From the NCBI GenBank assembly GCA_032717465.1, contig CM064655.1:21621059-21685058 (forward strand): DNA of 64,000 bases, in the 5' to 3' direction. This document shows, piece after piece, positions 1-10,383 of the stretch. The first letter of the stretch is position 1. The number at the start of each line of letters is the position of its first letter. The DNA is from Coenobita brevimanus. Taxonomy: Eukaryota; Arthropoda; Malacostraca; Decapoda; Coenobitidae. The notes under the pieces were generated by a model. That model was not told the origin of the DNA and did no database searches. It was given only the letters and a program-made list of their open reading frames with translations. Both the position numbers and the translations under genes were made by a program.

Positions 1-814
1 AGCAAATGTCAGGTACTGCAATGTGGGAAGAAAAACAAAGGTATGATTACAATATGAAGGGCCAAATCATTAACAAGTCCTCACTAGTTAAGGATCTAGG
101 CGTACTAATTTCAGACGATCTGAAATGTTCAAATCAATGTATCTCTGCTGCCAATAAAGTCAACAGGGCCCTAGGCTTCATTAAAAGACATTTTACATAT
201 AAAAGCAAAGATATTGTAATCCCCCTATACAAAAGCATAGTCAGGCCACACTTAGAGTTTGCAGTGCAATTTTGGGCGCCTCACCTAATTAAAGATATAG
301 AAATACTCGAAGCGGTCCAGCATAGGGCTACCAAGTTAATCCCGTCCCTGAGGAATAAACCATACCTCGAGAGACTCAGGGAATTAAACCTATTCTCTCT
401 TAGAAAACGGAGACTCGGGACAGCTGACTGAATGTTTTAAGATTCTAAAAGGCTTTAGTAATACTGATTCAAGCAAGCTATTCCCAGTAATTGCCGAGAC
501 TGTAACTCGAGGAAATGGTACGAAGTTGCAAGCAAGGAGGGCTAATCTTGATACAACAAAAAACTTCTTCACTTACTCTGTTGTAAGGGAATGGAATAAA
601 CTCCTTGGGAATGTGATTGAGAGTGGTACTATAAATATATTTAAAAAGAGACTGGACATGTATCTCGACGCAGTTGGTATCGTTTAGTTAGGATGGAGTA
701 ATTATTGCATATTCGCGTCTGCATTCATGTGTCTATTAGACACAGACGATACTTTAAGATATATATAATAGATAAACATTCTATTCATCTTTTGATTTAA
801 AAAAAAAAAAAAAA
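1..814 (+). mobile_element. 3' end of a CR1/L2-like non-LTR retrotransposon
   Basis: The window opens inside a LINE. The reading frame for the end of the reverse transcriptase polyprotein runs to about 687, followed by an AT-rich 3' UTR of about 110 bp and an A-run at roughly 799-814 that looks like the poly(A) tail. The 5' part lies outside the window, so the element length is unknown. Clade assignment rests on the thumb/C-terminal pattern and is moderately sure. Confidence 0.8.
6..687 (+). pseudogene. LINE reverse transcriptase C-terminal fragment (CR1/L2-like), frameshifted
   Basis: The first frame (6-431) shows the conserved post-catalytic region of CR1/L2 reverse transcriptases: DLGVLISDDLK, the helix NKVNRALGFIKRHF, then YKSIVRPHLEFAVQFWAPH and the basic VQHRATKLIPSLRN. 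After a frameshift at about 420, the family's C-terminus continues in another frame (FKILKGF...WNKLLGNVIE...FKKRLDMYLDAV) and stops at the TAG at 685-687. The catalytic palm domain with the FADD box lies upstream of the window. The protein would be the RT used for target-primed reverse transcription of its own RNA. This copy is broken and certainly inactive. The fragment is unrelated in sequence to the LINEs at 7 and 35 kb. Confidence 0.82.
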
Positions 815-815
815 C

Positions 816-1101
816 ATGCATAGAGTAAGTATGTGACTGTATGCCCAAATTTTCCTTTTCCATATTATTCTACTTTCTGCCGATCCTATAAAATTCCTTC
901 AGGTTTTTCGTTCCTGCAAGGTATTACTTCCTCTCTTGTTTCCTGTACGGCAAATGCCGGGGGGTCTGGAGGGTGGGGGAGAGAGCCTTCTGCTGTGCTA
1001 TCCTTTTCTCCTGCTCCTATGCACTATATTAGGATTAAGGCCAGACCACCTCGTAGGGACCGTAAGGTCTGTGTGGTCTGTGTATCTATGTAACACTATG
1101 T

Positions 1102-1103
<2 letters not shown>
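816..1103. other. unassigned sequence ending in a repeat-like block
   Basis: No convincing gene. The block at about 1030-1100 contains an imperfect inverted pair (CCAGACCACC against GGTCTGTGTGGTCTG, around CGTAGGGACCGTAAG) and runs straight into a (CT)n tract. This resembles the end of a dispersed repeat, but I cannot name it. The 86-codon frame here has no recognisable domain. Confidence 0.35.

Positions 1104-1149
<46 letters not shown>
1104..1149. repeat. (CT)n microsatellite
   Basis: Uninterrupted CT dinucleotide of about 46 bp. It directly abuts a headless SINE tail at 1151, as if the tRNA-like head had been replaced by the microsatellite. Confidence 0.95.
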
Positions 1150-1150
<1 letters not shown>

Positions 1151-1153
<3 letters not shown>

Positions 1154-1210
1154 ACTGGTAATATATTGGATGGTTTATCCTGTGCGCAAAACAGGTTTCT
1201 CTCTTCATTC
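1151..1210 (+). mobile_element. SINE-1 tail, headless copy
   Basis: The 57 bp starting CATACTGGTAATATATTGG and including CAAAACAGGTTTCTCTCTTCA repeat, with a few substitutions, the body of the SINE at 1316-1437. The tRNA-like head is absent here. Confidence 0.65.
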
Positions 1211-1315
1211 TGACTTGCCACAAGTGCTTGGGATAGATTAAAAGCATCTTCAGGCCCACAGCTGGGAGCGGAGGGACATTGGTTGCAAGATTGTGACAAT
1301 GTGAGATAACTTTTA

Positions 1316-1437
1316 CCTGGTCGTGGTGTAGTGGTATGCTACCTGGCTCTCATCTGAGAGTACCGGGTTCGATTCCCGGCATATTGGTAATATATTGGAT
1401 GATTTTTCCTGTGTACAAAACAGGTTTCTCTCTTCAC
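1316..1437 (+). mobile_element. SINE-1: tRNA-derived SINE
   Basis: The head (about 1318-1383) resembles a tRNA: an A-box-like GTGGTGTAGTGGTAT, a perfect B box GGTTCGATTCC (1366-1376) and the T-stem pair CCGGG/CCCGG. The anticodon arm is degenerate, with CTC in the loop region suggesting a Glu-like origin (weak). The unrelated body that follows (CATATTGGTAATATATTGG onward) is shared with 1151-1210. That makes this a SINE rather than a functional tRNA gene. Transcription would be by RNA polymerase III from the internal boxes. Confidence 0.7.
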
Positions 1438-1740
1438 TCCTCCTCCTTATTCCCTCTCCTCTCCCACACCTTCCCTCTGATTCCCTTCCACCCTTCTCGC
1501 CCTCCCCCGACACCCACACCCTGCCCATCCCCATCTGCCCTCTTTAACACAGTAACCGACCCTTGTTCACTGCAGTGTTGTTTGGGATTTGGGCGAGTGG
1601 TGCACATGATCTAAACACACACACACACACACACACACAGACCACCCCACATAGCCGCGGATGCCAGGTTATGCTAGTCGAGATAAAAACAAGATCATGA
1701 GAGTTAAGCACGTAGGGAAAAGAGATTGATCATGATGAGA
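1438..1740. repeat. pyrimidine-rich stretch and (CA)n at 1615-1639
   Basis: From 1438 to about 1535 the plus strand is mostly C and T without a clear unit. A 25-bp (CA)n lies at 1615-1639. No gene seen. Confidence 0.7.
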
Positions 1741-2482
1741 GGCTTTTGAGGTCAGGGTGAGGATTGGGTGGGGTGGGAGATGGGGGGAAAGTGAGGTAGA
1801 GGTTGTGGCATTGTGGGGTTGGTGTTGGTGTTGTTGGGGAAAGTGGTGGAGGGTGAGGGCAAGGGTGTGGGAATTATGAAGTGAAGATGCGGAGTTCGGG
1901 TCAGGGAATGGTGTGCATGGGTGGGGTAATGGTGGTTTGTTGGTGGGGTTAGGGTGGGGATGTTAGGGTTTAGGAGGGGGAGGGTGGGGAAGTAGGGGAG
2001 GGACTGAGAAACTTGGAGGGGATGATGGGGGCGGAGGAAGTGAAGGATAAGGTTAGATACATACTTGGAATGATGGGGGAGAGTGGGATTAAACAGGGAG
2101 AGGGCTAGAGGAAGCTGGAAATAGGGTATGGAAGAGGATGTATAATAGTGGGGTTGGGGAGGGGGGGGAGACAGGGGAGAGAAAAGTAGGGTAGTGGTAG
2201 TGGGATGGCAAGGTGTGGCGGAGTAGATTGTGGATAGTAAATAGTCACTGCACACTACGTAATCTTTCAGAATTTAACATAGGGAGAAGTTGGGAAAGAT
2301 AAGTTTGAGAGGGAAAAGGGTTGGACCAGGTGAGCAAGAGGTGGTTTGGGTGGGGAAAGATGGGGTCAGAGTGAGAAAGGTTTTGGGAAAGATGGGGTCA
2401 AGCTAAGGTCAAGGTGTTTACGAGGTGGAGTTTGGGTGGTGGGAAGACGGAGACAGGAGGATGGAGGGGTGAGGGATGGGTA
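1741..2482. repeat. G/T-rich low-complexity tract
   Basis: About 740 bp of imperfect GGGGTGG/GGTGTTGG-like runs with no fixed period. The 167-codon minus-strand frame (1752-2255) is Pro/Thr/His/Ser-rich and simply mirrors this composition, so I do not call it a gene. The tract is the left flank of element A. Confidence 0.75.
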
Positions 2483-2486
2483 GGGT

Positions 2487-3075
2487 TGTGGTAGGTCTCC
2501 ATATTATAATTGCAAATCATAATAGATAGATAGATAAATAGATAGATAGAGAGACAGATAGAAGCAGGAAGTCAAATGATGAGAAGGTGTTGTGTCTGCG
2601 AGAATCGAGCAATGCTAAACATGCTTACACTGAGGAAAGCTGACGACAGCGGCCAGTAAGGAGATGATGCAGTTAGCTGTCAGCAGTCCTCTCGTGAACA
2701 AAGATCTAGTCCACCCCTGCTATACCAGAATTTAGGAAAGAGAGCTCAGACGGAGATTAGCCACCGAACAGGCTAGACAGAAGGAGACAAGCGACCCTAG
2801 AGAGAGGTCGAGACGGAGATTAGCCTTAGAACAGAGAGAGAGAGAGATAGCGAGACAGGGAGGTAGCTACCCAGGACTTATACTATTATACCTGTTTAAT
2901 ATTTCCAAGACAAATAAAAATAGTCCCATACTATTCTTTACCTCTCCCGTCACTACATGACATCTGGTGGGGAAACTACTACAAGATATAAAAGCCGCTC
3001 GACCACAAGTCTAAAATATACGCCTCTACAAGCAAATACAAAGTCGCTGCTTTATGATACAAAGTCTTTATGACA
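2487..3075 (+). repeat. 5' LTR of element A
   Basis: 589 bp. By eye it is nearly identical to the right LTR over the first ~545 bp, including a (GATA)n tract near 2520-2555 and an internal duplication of GAGACGGAGATTAGCC-like sequence (about 2750-2830). The copies differ mainly near the 3' end, where the right one lacks about 20 bp. This suggests a fairly recent insertion. Confidence 0.85.
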
Positions 3076-3077
3076 TT

Positions 3078-3092
3078 TGGTAGCAGCGAACG
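3078..3092 (+). promoter_or_regulatory. Primer binding site of element A
   Basis: TGGTAGCAGCG lies two bases inside the 5' LTR. Its first nine bases (TGGTAGCAG) complement the 3' end CTGCTACCA of eukaryotic initiator methionine tRNA, the usual minus-strand primer for many LTR elements. The inverted copy has TGGTGGCAGCGG at the same place (56,730-56,741, minus strand). Confidence 0.65.
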
Positions 3093-4135
3093 TATACGAA
3101 CCTCGTCTACGAATCAACATTAAACTCCTACAAAATATCAAGATTGAAAAGAACCAAAAATATAGGATCCTGACAGTATTCTCTCCATCATGCCCCCTCC
3201 GTCTCCCAGATCTTTACGCTGATGCAGAGGTCAAGAGATCACTCGACGCCTTGCAAGTAGCTTAACGACAAATCAGCAAATCTGCGGACATCATCTCCGA
3301 ATTAAAAGCAAATTTCTACAAAAGCAACCGAGGCTACAAGGTTAGCTTCAGTTCTACAAAGTCTACAGCCATCTACAATCAACTCCAGCCATCTACAATC
3401 AACTACAATTAACAACTCTACGTCGTCTGTATAATCTTCTACACGCACCTACAAGTAGCGGCAGTCTTCATCCCACAACGAGTAAATCACTAGAGAAAGG
3501 ACCGAGAAAACTTCCACATAAAATAAAGGGAACAAACAAACGAAGAGTGAGACACGACTCACAACTCATCTTCACTCAAGTTACTCATCGCTACTCATTC
3601 ACTCACCACAGCTACCAGTGTGGGAAGTTGAGGTCATCATGCGTGCTTGCTGAACAGACGCCACGTCAGTCAACACACCACCTGCACCACCACTCACACC
3701 ATTCCCACCACGGTAAAATTAGTGAGTTACATAGTTACTTCATTTATACAATACACAGTGATAGACAATAAGCTTCTGCACAAACATATAAAACGTGCTG
3801 TATAGTTACAGTTTAAATACACATACTTACTTCAGTTATCTGCATAACTCAATCACTAAATAATCACCAACAATAAATATTCTACACTGTATATATTCAT
3901 TCATTTATTATAACATTTATTTACTACCAACGAGTGTTACCATTTATACCTACGTAAAATACGTGTTTCATACATACAACTATACATTAATTATATCTAC
4001 AAAGTAATAAAGAAAATATACAATCACAGTTACTCAGTGAGCAATTAAAAGAACTGTATTAAACATTTATTAATTAAAGCTACCTAGTGGAAACAGACAA
4101 ATTAAGTTACAAGGTAACCTAGAGAAGAAAAAAAA

Positions 4136-4270
4136 ATGGCCAACACAAATGCCGTTAGCAAGAGTGAACATCTTCAATACAATCGTGAAGACAATGATTT
4201 CCACACAGTGCTGACACACATATTACTCACGATAGGTACAGGTGAACGACAAGTCAGTGTGTATAGTTAA
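4136..4270 (+). CDS. Small open frame of element A, 44 codons
   Basis: ATG to TAA without interruption, starting MANTNAVSKSEHLQ and ending GERQVSVYS. The inverted element copy has the same 44-codon frame with the same start and stop (55,542-55,676, minus strand). Between the two I count about six amino-acid changes against three silent changes and no insertion or deletion. That substitution ratio gives no sign of purifying selection. It could be the remnant N-terminus of a lost gag, a short peptide, or non-coding sequence that is open because both copies are young. No domain recognised. Confidence 0.3.
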   Translation: MANTNAVSKSEHLQYNREDNDFHTVLTHILLTIGTGERQVSVYS

Positions 4271-4745
4271 TACTGTATATAGTGTATATATATATATTTT
4301 ATATAAAATAACAAAATATGGGACTATATAATATCATTTTATAATCTCTGTGCAATATAAACTAAACTTTAAAAAAGTATCTCAAGGAAATTAGCCAGCA
4401 ATTAGGTAACCATGAACAACATGGAAAAAAGCGTACACAAGCAAAGAAAAACAAACTATAGAAAATCAATACATACAAAAAAGAAAGAAAGAAAAGTAAG
4501 AAAGAAAAAAAAAAGAGAAATAGAGTAAGATCACATAACAAACAAAAGAAAATAAGAGAAAATGTAACTACAGAAGTCAAAATACCACATAAACTACAAA
4601 CAAAAAAAGCAAATTGTGTCTCCACAAACAAGTGGCATGACACATCATCACTATCATCGACCGCAGCATATGTTAGGACTGCAGTTATTACAATTATGTT
4701 ACTCCATATTATAATTATGTAACTACAAACAATATGTACCAATTT

Positions 4746-4995
4746 ATGTGACAGTTGCATTAACAAGATGTAACTTTTATGTAACTTTAACTACAATTAT
4801 GTACCTACAAACGATATGTAACAATTATGTAACGACAAACGATTGCATTATGTTACACTTTGCCAATTATGTAACAGTTGCATTAACAAGATGTAACTTT
4901 TATGTAACTTTAACAACAATTATGTACCTACAAACGATATGTAACAATTATGTAACGACAAAACAGTTGCATTAACAAGATGTAACTTTTATGTA
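4746..4995 (+). repeat. Tandem TATGTAAC-rich block inside element A
   Basis: About two full units of ~115 bp plus a partial third, each starting ACAGTTGCATTAACAAG and containing many TATGTAAC/ATGTAAC words. The reverse complement of the same block occurs at about 49,860-50,150 in the inverted copy, with a different unit arrangement. So the array belongs to the element and varies in copy number. Confidence 0.8.
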
Positions 4996-5512
4996 ACTAC
5001 AATTATAAGGCCAACACAATTATGCATTAACACAATATTTGGTAACAATTCATAAAATGTTACAATTATGTAGTACCACAATGTTAGTACAATATTATAA
5101 GTCATACAATTATAGCACAATTCTATATTACCAGTATCATCATACAAGTTAGGTGAAATATTAGACATTACTAAAGTGATAACTCAAATATGTAATGTAT
5201 AACCTAGCAGTATTACCATTGCACAATTATATGCGTACGTCTGTTGTACATGCACGTCTTACAAAGTGTTATACAACAATCATTGCATTTATTCAAATAT
5301 GTATTCAACTTATTTAAAATGTAATATTACTGAATAATCACTATTTACTATGAATAATATATGTATACAATATTCATACAATTATGTTACTTTACAATAT
5401 TATGTATTTCACTTAATTAGCTTATAAGTTCATTATAATGTGTATGTAGTATGTATCAATATGTTATAACTATTAAATGTCGATGGTACGCCATTTTTGC
5501 GCGGCTGAGCAA

Positions 5513-6081
5513 TGTGGTAGGTCTCCATATTATAATTGCAAATCATAATAGATAGATAGATAAATAGATAGATAGAGAGACAGATAGAAGCAGGAAGTCA
5601 AATGATGAGAAGGTGTTGTGTCTGCGAGAATCGAGCAATGCTAAACATGCTTACACTGAGGAAAGCTGACGACAGCGGCCAGTAAGGAGATGATGCAGTT
5701 AGCTGTCAGCAGTCCTCTCGTGAACAAAGATCTAGTCCACCCCTGCTATACCAGAATTTAGGAAAGAGAGCTCAGACGGAGATTAGCCACCGAACAGGCT
5801 AGACAGAAGGAGACAAGCGACCCTAGAGAGAGGTCGAGACGGAGATTAGCCTTAGAACAGAGAGAGAGAGAGAGATATCGAGACAGGGAGGTAGCTACCC
5901 AGGACTTATACTATTATACCTGTTTAATATTTCCAAGACAAATAAAAATAGTCCCATACTATTCTTTACCTCTCCCGTCACTACATGACATCTGGTGGGG
6001 AAACTACTACAAGATATAAAAGCCGCTCGACCACAAGTCTAAAATACACTTCTCTACAAGTAACTACAAAGTCTTATGACA
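5513..6081 (+). repeat. 3' LTR of element A
   Basis: 569 bp from TGTGGTAGG to TTATGACA, followed at once by the target duplicate GGGT at 6082-6085. The bases just upstream (5490-5512) are not purine-rich, so a normal polypurine tract is not visible. Confidence 0.85.
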
Positions 6082-6085
6082 GGGT

Positions 6086-7070
6086 AAAATGGAATGGGAG
6101 GATCACGTGGAACGGGAGGTGGACAGGAAGGGAAGATGGAGTAAGAGATGAGTTGGAGGGGAAGGTGGAGTGGGAGGTGGATAGGAGGGTAAGGTAGCAT
6201 GGGAGGTGGGTTGGAGGGTGAGGTGCAAAGTTGGAGTGAAGAGCATTGGACAGAGGAGAAGGTCGGTGAAGAAGGGTCAGGAAAAGTGGAAGAAGAGAAG
6301 AGAGGTCAAGGACTATGTGACGGGACCGTGGATAAATAAGGAGATAAGGAAGGAAAAGAAGAGGAAAAGAGATGGAGACAGACAGTGAGGTGGTGGGGGG
6401 AAAGATGGGTAAGACGGTGAGGTGGTGAGGAAGAGGTGGGGTAAGACGGTGAGGTCGAGGGGAGGAGATGAGGTCAGATAACGAGGTGGTGGGGGAGAGG
6501 TGGGGTCAGACAGTGAGACTGGGGGGAGGGGAAGATGAGTCAACGTGGCGAGGTTAGGAAGAAATGTGAGTGGCACGGGACAGGCTGGGGACAATGACGC
6601 CAGGAAGGATGTTAGATCAAACATGTGAGGAATGGTGATGATAGAGAGGGAAGAAAAAAGGTGGACTCAAACAGAAATGACGAGTTAGATGGTAGTGAGG
6701 ATGTGGGGTGCGAAATGCAGTTAGTTGGAGGGACTGTGGGGATAATAAATAAGGTGTTGCCCTGGGAGAAGAGAAATACGGTGGGTGTGTGTCGAGAAGT
6801 ATATGTAAGGGGTCAAGAAAGAAGTAAGGTTGGGTCAGAATGTCAATGAGATGGGATTAGAAATGCAGTTATGGAGAGAGTGGTGGGGTAAAAAATTAAG
6901 AGATGTTACGAGGATTGGCAGTGGTGGGAGCGAAAAGGTTGGTGGGGGGGAAGATTGCAAATAATAGAAGTGGGATGGTAGAGGAATGAATGGGGTCACT
7001 TATTAAGAGAGGTGTACTGAGGAGTAGAAAAAGGGAGGTCAAGGAAGAAGTAGCAGTAGTAGTAGTGAGG
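6086..7070. repeat. Purine-rich (G/A) tract
   Basis: About 1 kb in which the plus strand is strongly G+A biased (GGAGG, GGTGAGG, GAAGG words) without a fixed unit. The open frames in it (6206-6388 plus, 6313-6624 minus) have biased composition and no domain. I see no gene. Confidence 0.7.
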
Positions 7071-7280
7071 AGTAGACTGTAGCACCAGTCGAGCAGGGCA
7101 GTACTTCCAAGGTGGATGGAAAGCTGATGACAGGGAGTGCTGGAGCTCCCGTTTCATCAGCCCTCAGGACTAGTTCCTGACCATTCCCCTTTGCTGAACC
7201 TTTTCAGTGCCTCAGTTACACAGAGAGTAGACCAGCATGCTCTCCAACACAAATTTCTCTAACTATCTACACCAAACTAC

Positions 7281-8519
7281 ATGCACAGTACACACTACAC
7301 TTCCTTTTCCAAAATTCCAAAAAAAATGGCGTCTCATCACCCAGCCTCGGAGTCCCCGGGGGGGGGGACCATAAATGCCCCCACCTTCCTCCCCTTTCCC
7401 GGTGATGACTCAAGGTGCCTGGAACCACTGTCTGACTCTCTTCTTCTTCATTTCTGCAACATTCGCGGCCTTTCCTCTAACTTTCTCTCTGTTGAGCACC
7501 ACCTCTCCTCCTCTAAACCTCACCTTCTTCTTCTAACTGAGACTCAGCTGTCTGAGGCAACTGACAGTAAGCCCTTTTCTGTATCCTCCTACTTTCTCTG
7601 TACTCGTTTCAAAGCCAAAGGTGGCTGTTGTGTATATATACGCAATGACTTATCTTGCTCTCGTGTTCCTGAACTCGATTCTTTTAAATTCTCTACACTC
7701 TGGCTTCGGCTTTCCTGTCATTCTCTGACTAAATATATCTGTGCTGTTTACTTATCCCCTAATTCTACTGACTATCAAAAATTCTTCGACTATCTTACTT
7801 CTACGATGGAACACATTCTATCCATTTCTCCTTTCTCTGAAATCTCCATTCTAGGAGATTTCAATGTTCACCACCACCTTTGGCTCTCCTCTCCTTTCAC
7901 TGATCCACTTGGTGAACAAGCCTACATCTTTTCTATCCTTAATGACCTAGAGCAGCTTGTACAGCACCCTACCCATATCCCAGACTGCCTTGGAGAGAGC
8001 TCCAACATACTTGACCTCCTCCTTACAACTAATCCTTCTGCTTACACTTTTAATCTTTTCTCTCCGTTGGGCTCCTTCGATCACAACCTTATCACCTTAA
8101 CCTGTCCTATCACTCCAGTACGGCCTGTGGACCCTCAAGGGAAACGTCGTCTGTGGCATTTTGGAGCCGCGGATTGGGAGGCCCTCAGGCAATACTTCTT
8201 TGAATTTCCCTGGAATGATTATTGCTTCCATGGCCGGGAGCCATCTGAGTATGCCTTGCGCATTACAGAGGTTATTCTCTCTGGCATGGAAGCATACATT
8301 TCTTTCTCATATCCTTTGACTAACGCAAGAATGCCTTGGTTTAATCACGCTTGTTCTAATGCTGTCCGCAACAAGGAGAGGGCCTACAAAAGGTACCGGA
8401 GCCAACCCAACCTTGAATCACATCATCTTTACGTTTCTGCCCGTAATCGTGCTAAGTATTTTCTTCGGTCTGCAAAAATAATTTCATTCGTAATAAATGC
8501 TCTCAACTCTCCAACTTGA
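7281..8519 (+). pseudogene. LINE ORF2 N-terminal part: AP-type endonuclease
   Basis: 412 codons. The apurinic-like endonuclease that nicks target DNA is recognisable from FCNIRGLSSN at about residues 55-64, the TETQLSE block near 86, the catalytic LGDFNVH at about 191-197 and the GSFDHNL motif near 265, corresponding to the family's SDH box. The linker to the RT follows (FGAADWEALRQYFFEFPW...MPWFNHACSNAVRNKERAYKRY). The frame is lost around 8490-8519, where NALNSPT-stop replaces a continuation readable in another frame. The start ATG at 7281 is the first in frame, but whether it is the true start is unknown. Inactive copy, because the downstream RT is broken. Confidence 0.85.
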
Positions 8520-10286
8520 ATTCTTCCCACTCCTTCTGGCACCTTGCCAAAAATCTTTCTAACAACTTTACCTCATCTTCCTTCCCTCCTCTTTTCTACT
8601 CTCATGGTTCTGTAGCTGTTTCTTCTACTGATAAAGCAGATCTCTTCACATAGACTTTCTCCTCCCAGTCCACCTTAGACGATTCCGGTGCTGTTCCTCC
8701 ATCACTTCCCCCCCTCTGACTTCCTCATGGCTGACATTATAAAATCTTCAGCTGATTTATTTTCTGCCATCACTGGCCTCAGCACTAACAAGGCATATGG
8801 GCCTGATGGAGTCCCTCCTGTTGTTCTCAAGAACTGTGCTTCTGTGCTTACACCCTGCCTAGGCAAACTCTTTCTCCTTTGTCTATCAACTTGTACCTTT
8901 CCTTCTTGCTGGAAGTTTGCTCTCATTCAGCCAGTCCCAAAGAAGGGTGACCACTCCCAATCCTCCAACTATCGTTCAATTGCTTTAACGTCCTGTATTT
9001 GAAAAGTTTTCGAGTCAGTTCTTAATAGAAAAATTTTAAGGTCTCTTTCCTATCACAACTTTCTTTTTGATCGTCAGTATGGGCTTCGTCAGGGACGCTC
9101 CACTGGCGATCTTCTCACCTACCTTTCAGACTCCTGGTCATCCTCCTTTCGGGACTTTGGCGAAAGCTTTGCCATTGCACTTGACATCTCAAAGGCTTTC
9201 GATCGAGTCTGGCATAAATCTTTAATTTCCAAACTGCCCTCTTACGGTTTCTATCCTTCTATCTGTGCCTTCATCGCTAGCTTCCTTTCTGGTCGTTCTA
9301 TAGCCGCTGTTGTAGACGGCCATCGTTCTTCTCCTAGATTTATCAACATTGGTGTTCCTCAGGGCTCTGTCCTATCACCAACTCTCTTCCTTTTATTCAT
9401 CAATGACCTTCTAAGCTGTACATCTAACCCTATCCACTCATACGCTGATGACTCCACCTTTCACCTTTCCATTCGGTTCTCACAACGTCCATCTCAGCAG
9501 TTACTTCAACAAATATGGGATGAGGCTATGGCACACCTAATGTCTGACTTGGCTCGTATCTCTGACTGGGGTAAAAATAATTTTGTTGTTTTTAATGCAT
9601 CTAAGACTCAGTTCTTACACCTATCAACACGTCAAAATCTTCCACAGGTATACCCACTAATGTTTAATGATATTCAGCTTAATCCTGCATCATCCTTGAA
9701 CATGTTTGGGGTTTCATTTACTCGGGACTTATCTTGGAAAGATCATATTATATCTCTTGTAAAATCTGCTTCCAAGAGATTGGGTGTGCTAAGCTGACTC
9801 TGTTCTTTCTTTACCCCTGTACAATTGTTGACTCTATACAGGGGTTTTATCTGCCCCTGTGTGGAGTACAACTCTCATGTGTGGGGAGGCTCCTCACATA
9901 CAGCTCTTCTCAATAGGGTGGAGTCAAAGGCTTTTCGTCTCATTAACTCTCCTCCTCTTACTGACTCCCTTCAACCTCTGTCTCTTCGCCGCACTGTTGC
10001 ATCTTTATCTCTATTTTATCGCTACTTTAATAGTCACTGCTCCTCTGAACTGTCTGCATGCATTCCTCCACCTCTACGACGGGCGCGTAGCACCCGTCTA
10101 GCAGCAAACACTTATCCCTTTTCTGTCCAACTCTCTAATGCAAGAGTTAACCGTTACTCCTAGTCCTTCATTTATGCAACGGGTCAACTCGGGAACTGTC
10201 TCCCTCTGTCTGTATTTTCTGCTGCCTATGATATCCAGTTTTTCAAATGCAGTGTGTCCAGGCATCTCGAAATGAATGGATCTTGA
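8520..10286 (+). pseudogene. LINE ORF2 reverse transcriptase, multiply broken
   Basis: Pieces in order: KAYGPDGVPPVVLKNC and PVPKKGDHSQSSNYRSIALTS (8688-9002), then an in-frame TGA at 9000-9002 where relatives have Gly. Next come QYGLRQGRSTGDLL, ALDISKAFDRVWHKSL, GVPQGSVLSPTLFLLFINDLL and the catalytic YADD at 9441-9452. The region ISDWGKNNFVVFNASKTQ follows, with a stop at 9795-9797, and the thumb/C-terminus (FICPCVEYNSHVWGG...SLFYRYFNSHC) is in a further frame to about 10,286, with another stop at 10,161. A TAG near 8651 and a shift at the C-run near 8708 add to the damage. All RT motifs can be read across frames, so this is decay rather than deletion. Confidence 0.85.
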
Positions 10287-10383
10287 ATTTGGCTCTCTCT
10301 TGTATTTTGTTTTTCTCTTGGAGGGAACTGTTATTGCGGGGTCATGGCCTTTGGTTCCTTCTTCCTAGCATTAAAAAAAAAAG

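Larger units (their letters stand above)
2487..6081 (+). mobile_element. Element A: complete non-autonomous LTR retrotransposon
   Basis: Two direct terminal repeats (2487-3075 and 5513-6081) start TGTGGTAGG and end ATGACA, so they have the TG...CA ends of LTRs. The bases GGGT occur immediately outside both (2483-2486 and 6082-6085), giving a 4-bp target duplication. A primer-site-like TGGTAGCAGCG follows the left LTR after two bases. The 2.4-kb interior has no gag, protease, RT or integrase, only a 44-codon frame (4136-4270) and a tandem block rich in TATGTAAC. I see no clear polypurine tract before the right LTR. The size fits a LARD-like non-autonomous element. A second, inverted and interrupted copy lies at 49.84-57.1 kb, which confirms a real family. 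The mobilising partner is not identifiable here. Confidence 0.85.
7075..10383 (+). mobile_element. Degenerate APE-type LINE (jockey/CR1 superfamily)
   Basis: An endonuclease frame (7281-8519) followed by broken reverse transcriptase frames up to 10,286, a ~85-bp 3' UTR and an A-run at about 10,373-10,383. The 5' edge near 7075 is a guess from where the purine-rich flank ends. There is no ORF1. The closest relative in the window is the LINE at 35.5-38.06 kb, which shares the same RT signature words, so both belong to one clade. The exact clade needs a tree. Confidence 0.85.

Noticed and set aside
1318..1390. Functional tRNA gene
   Set aside because: A and B boxes are present, but the acceptor and anticodon stems do not pair properly and the downstream body is repeated at 1151, so it is a SINE head.
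2958..2975. LTR boundary of element A at the CACTACA/TGACATCTGGTGGGG junction
   Set aside because: It looks like an LTR end plus primer site, but the repeat continues about 100 bp further to ATGACA in both copies, where the GGGT target duplicate sits.
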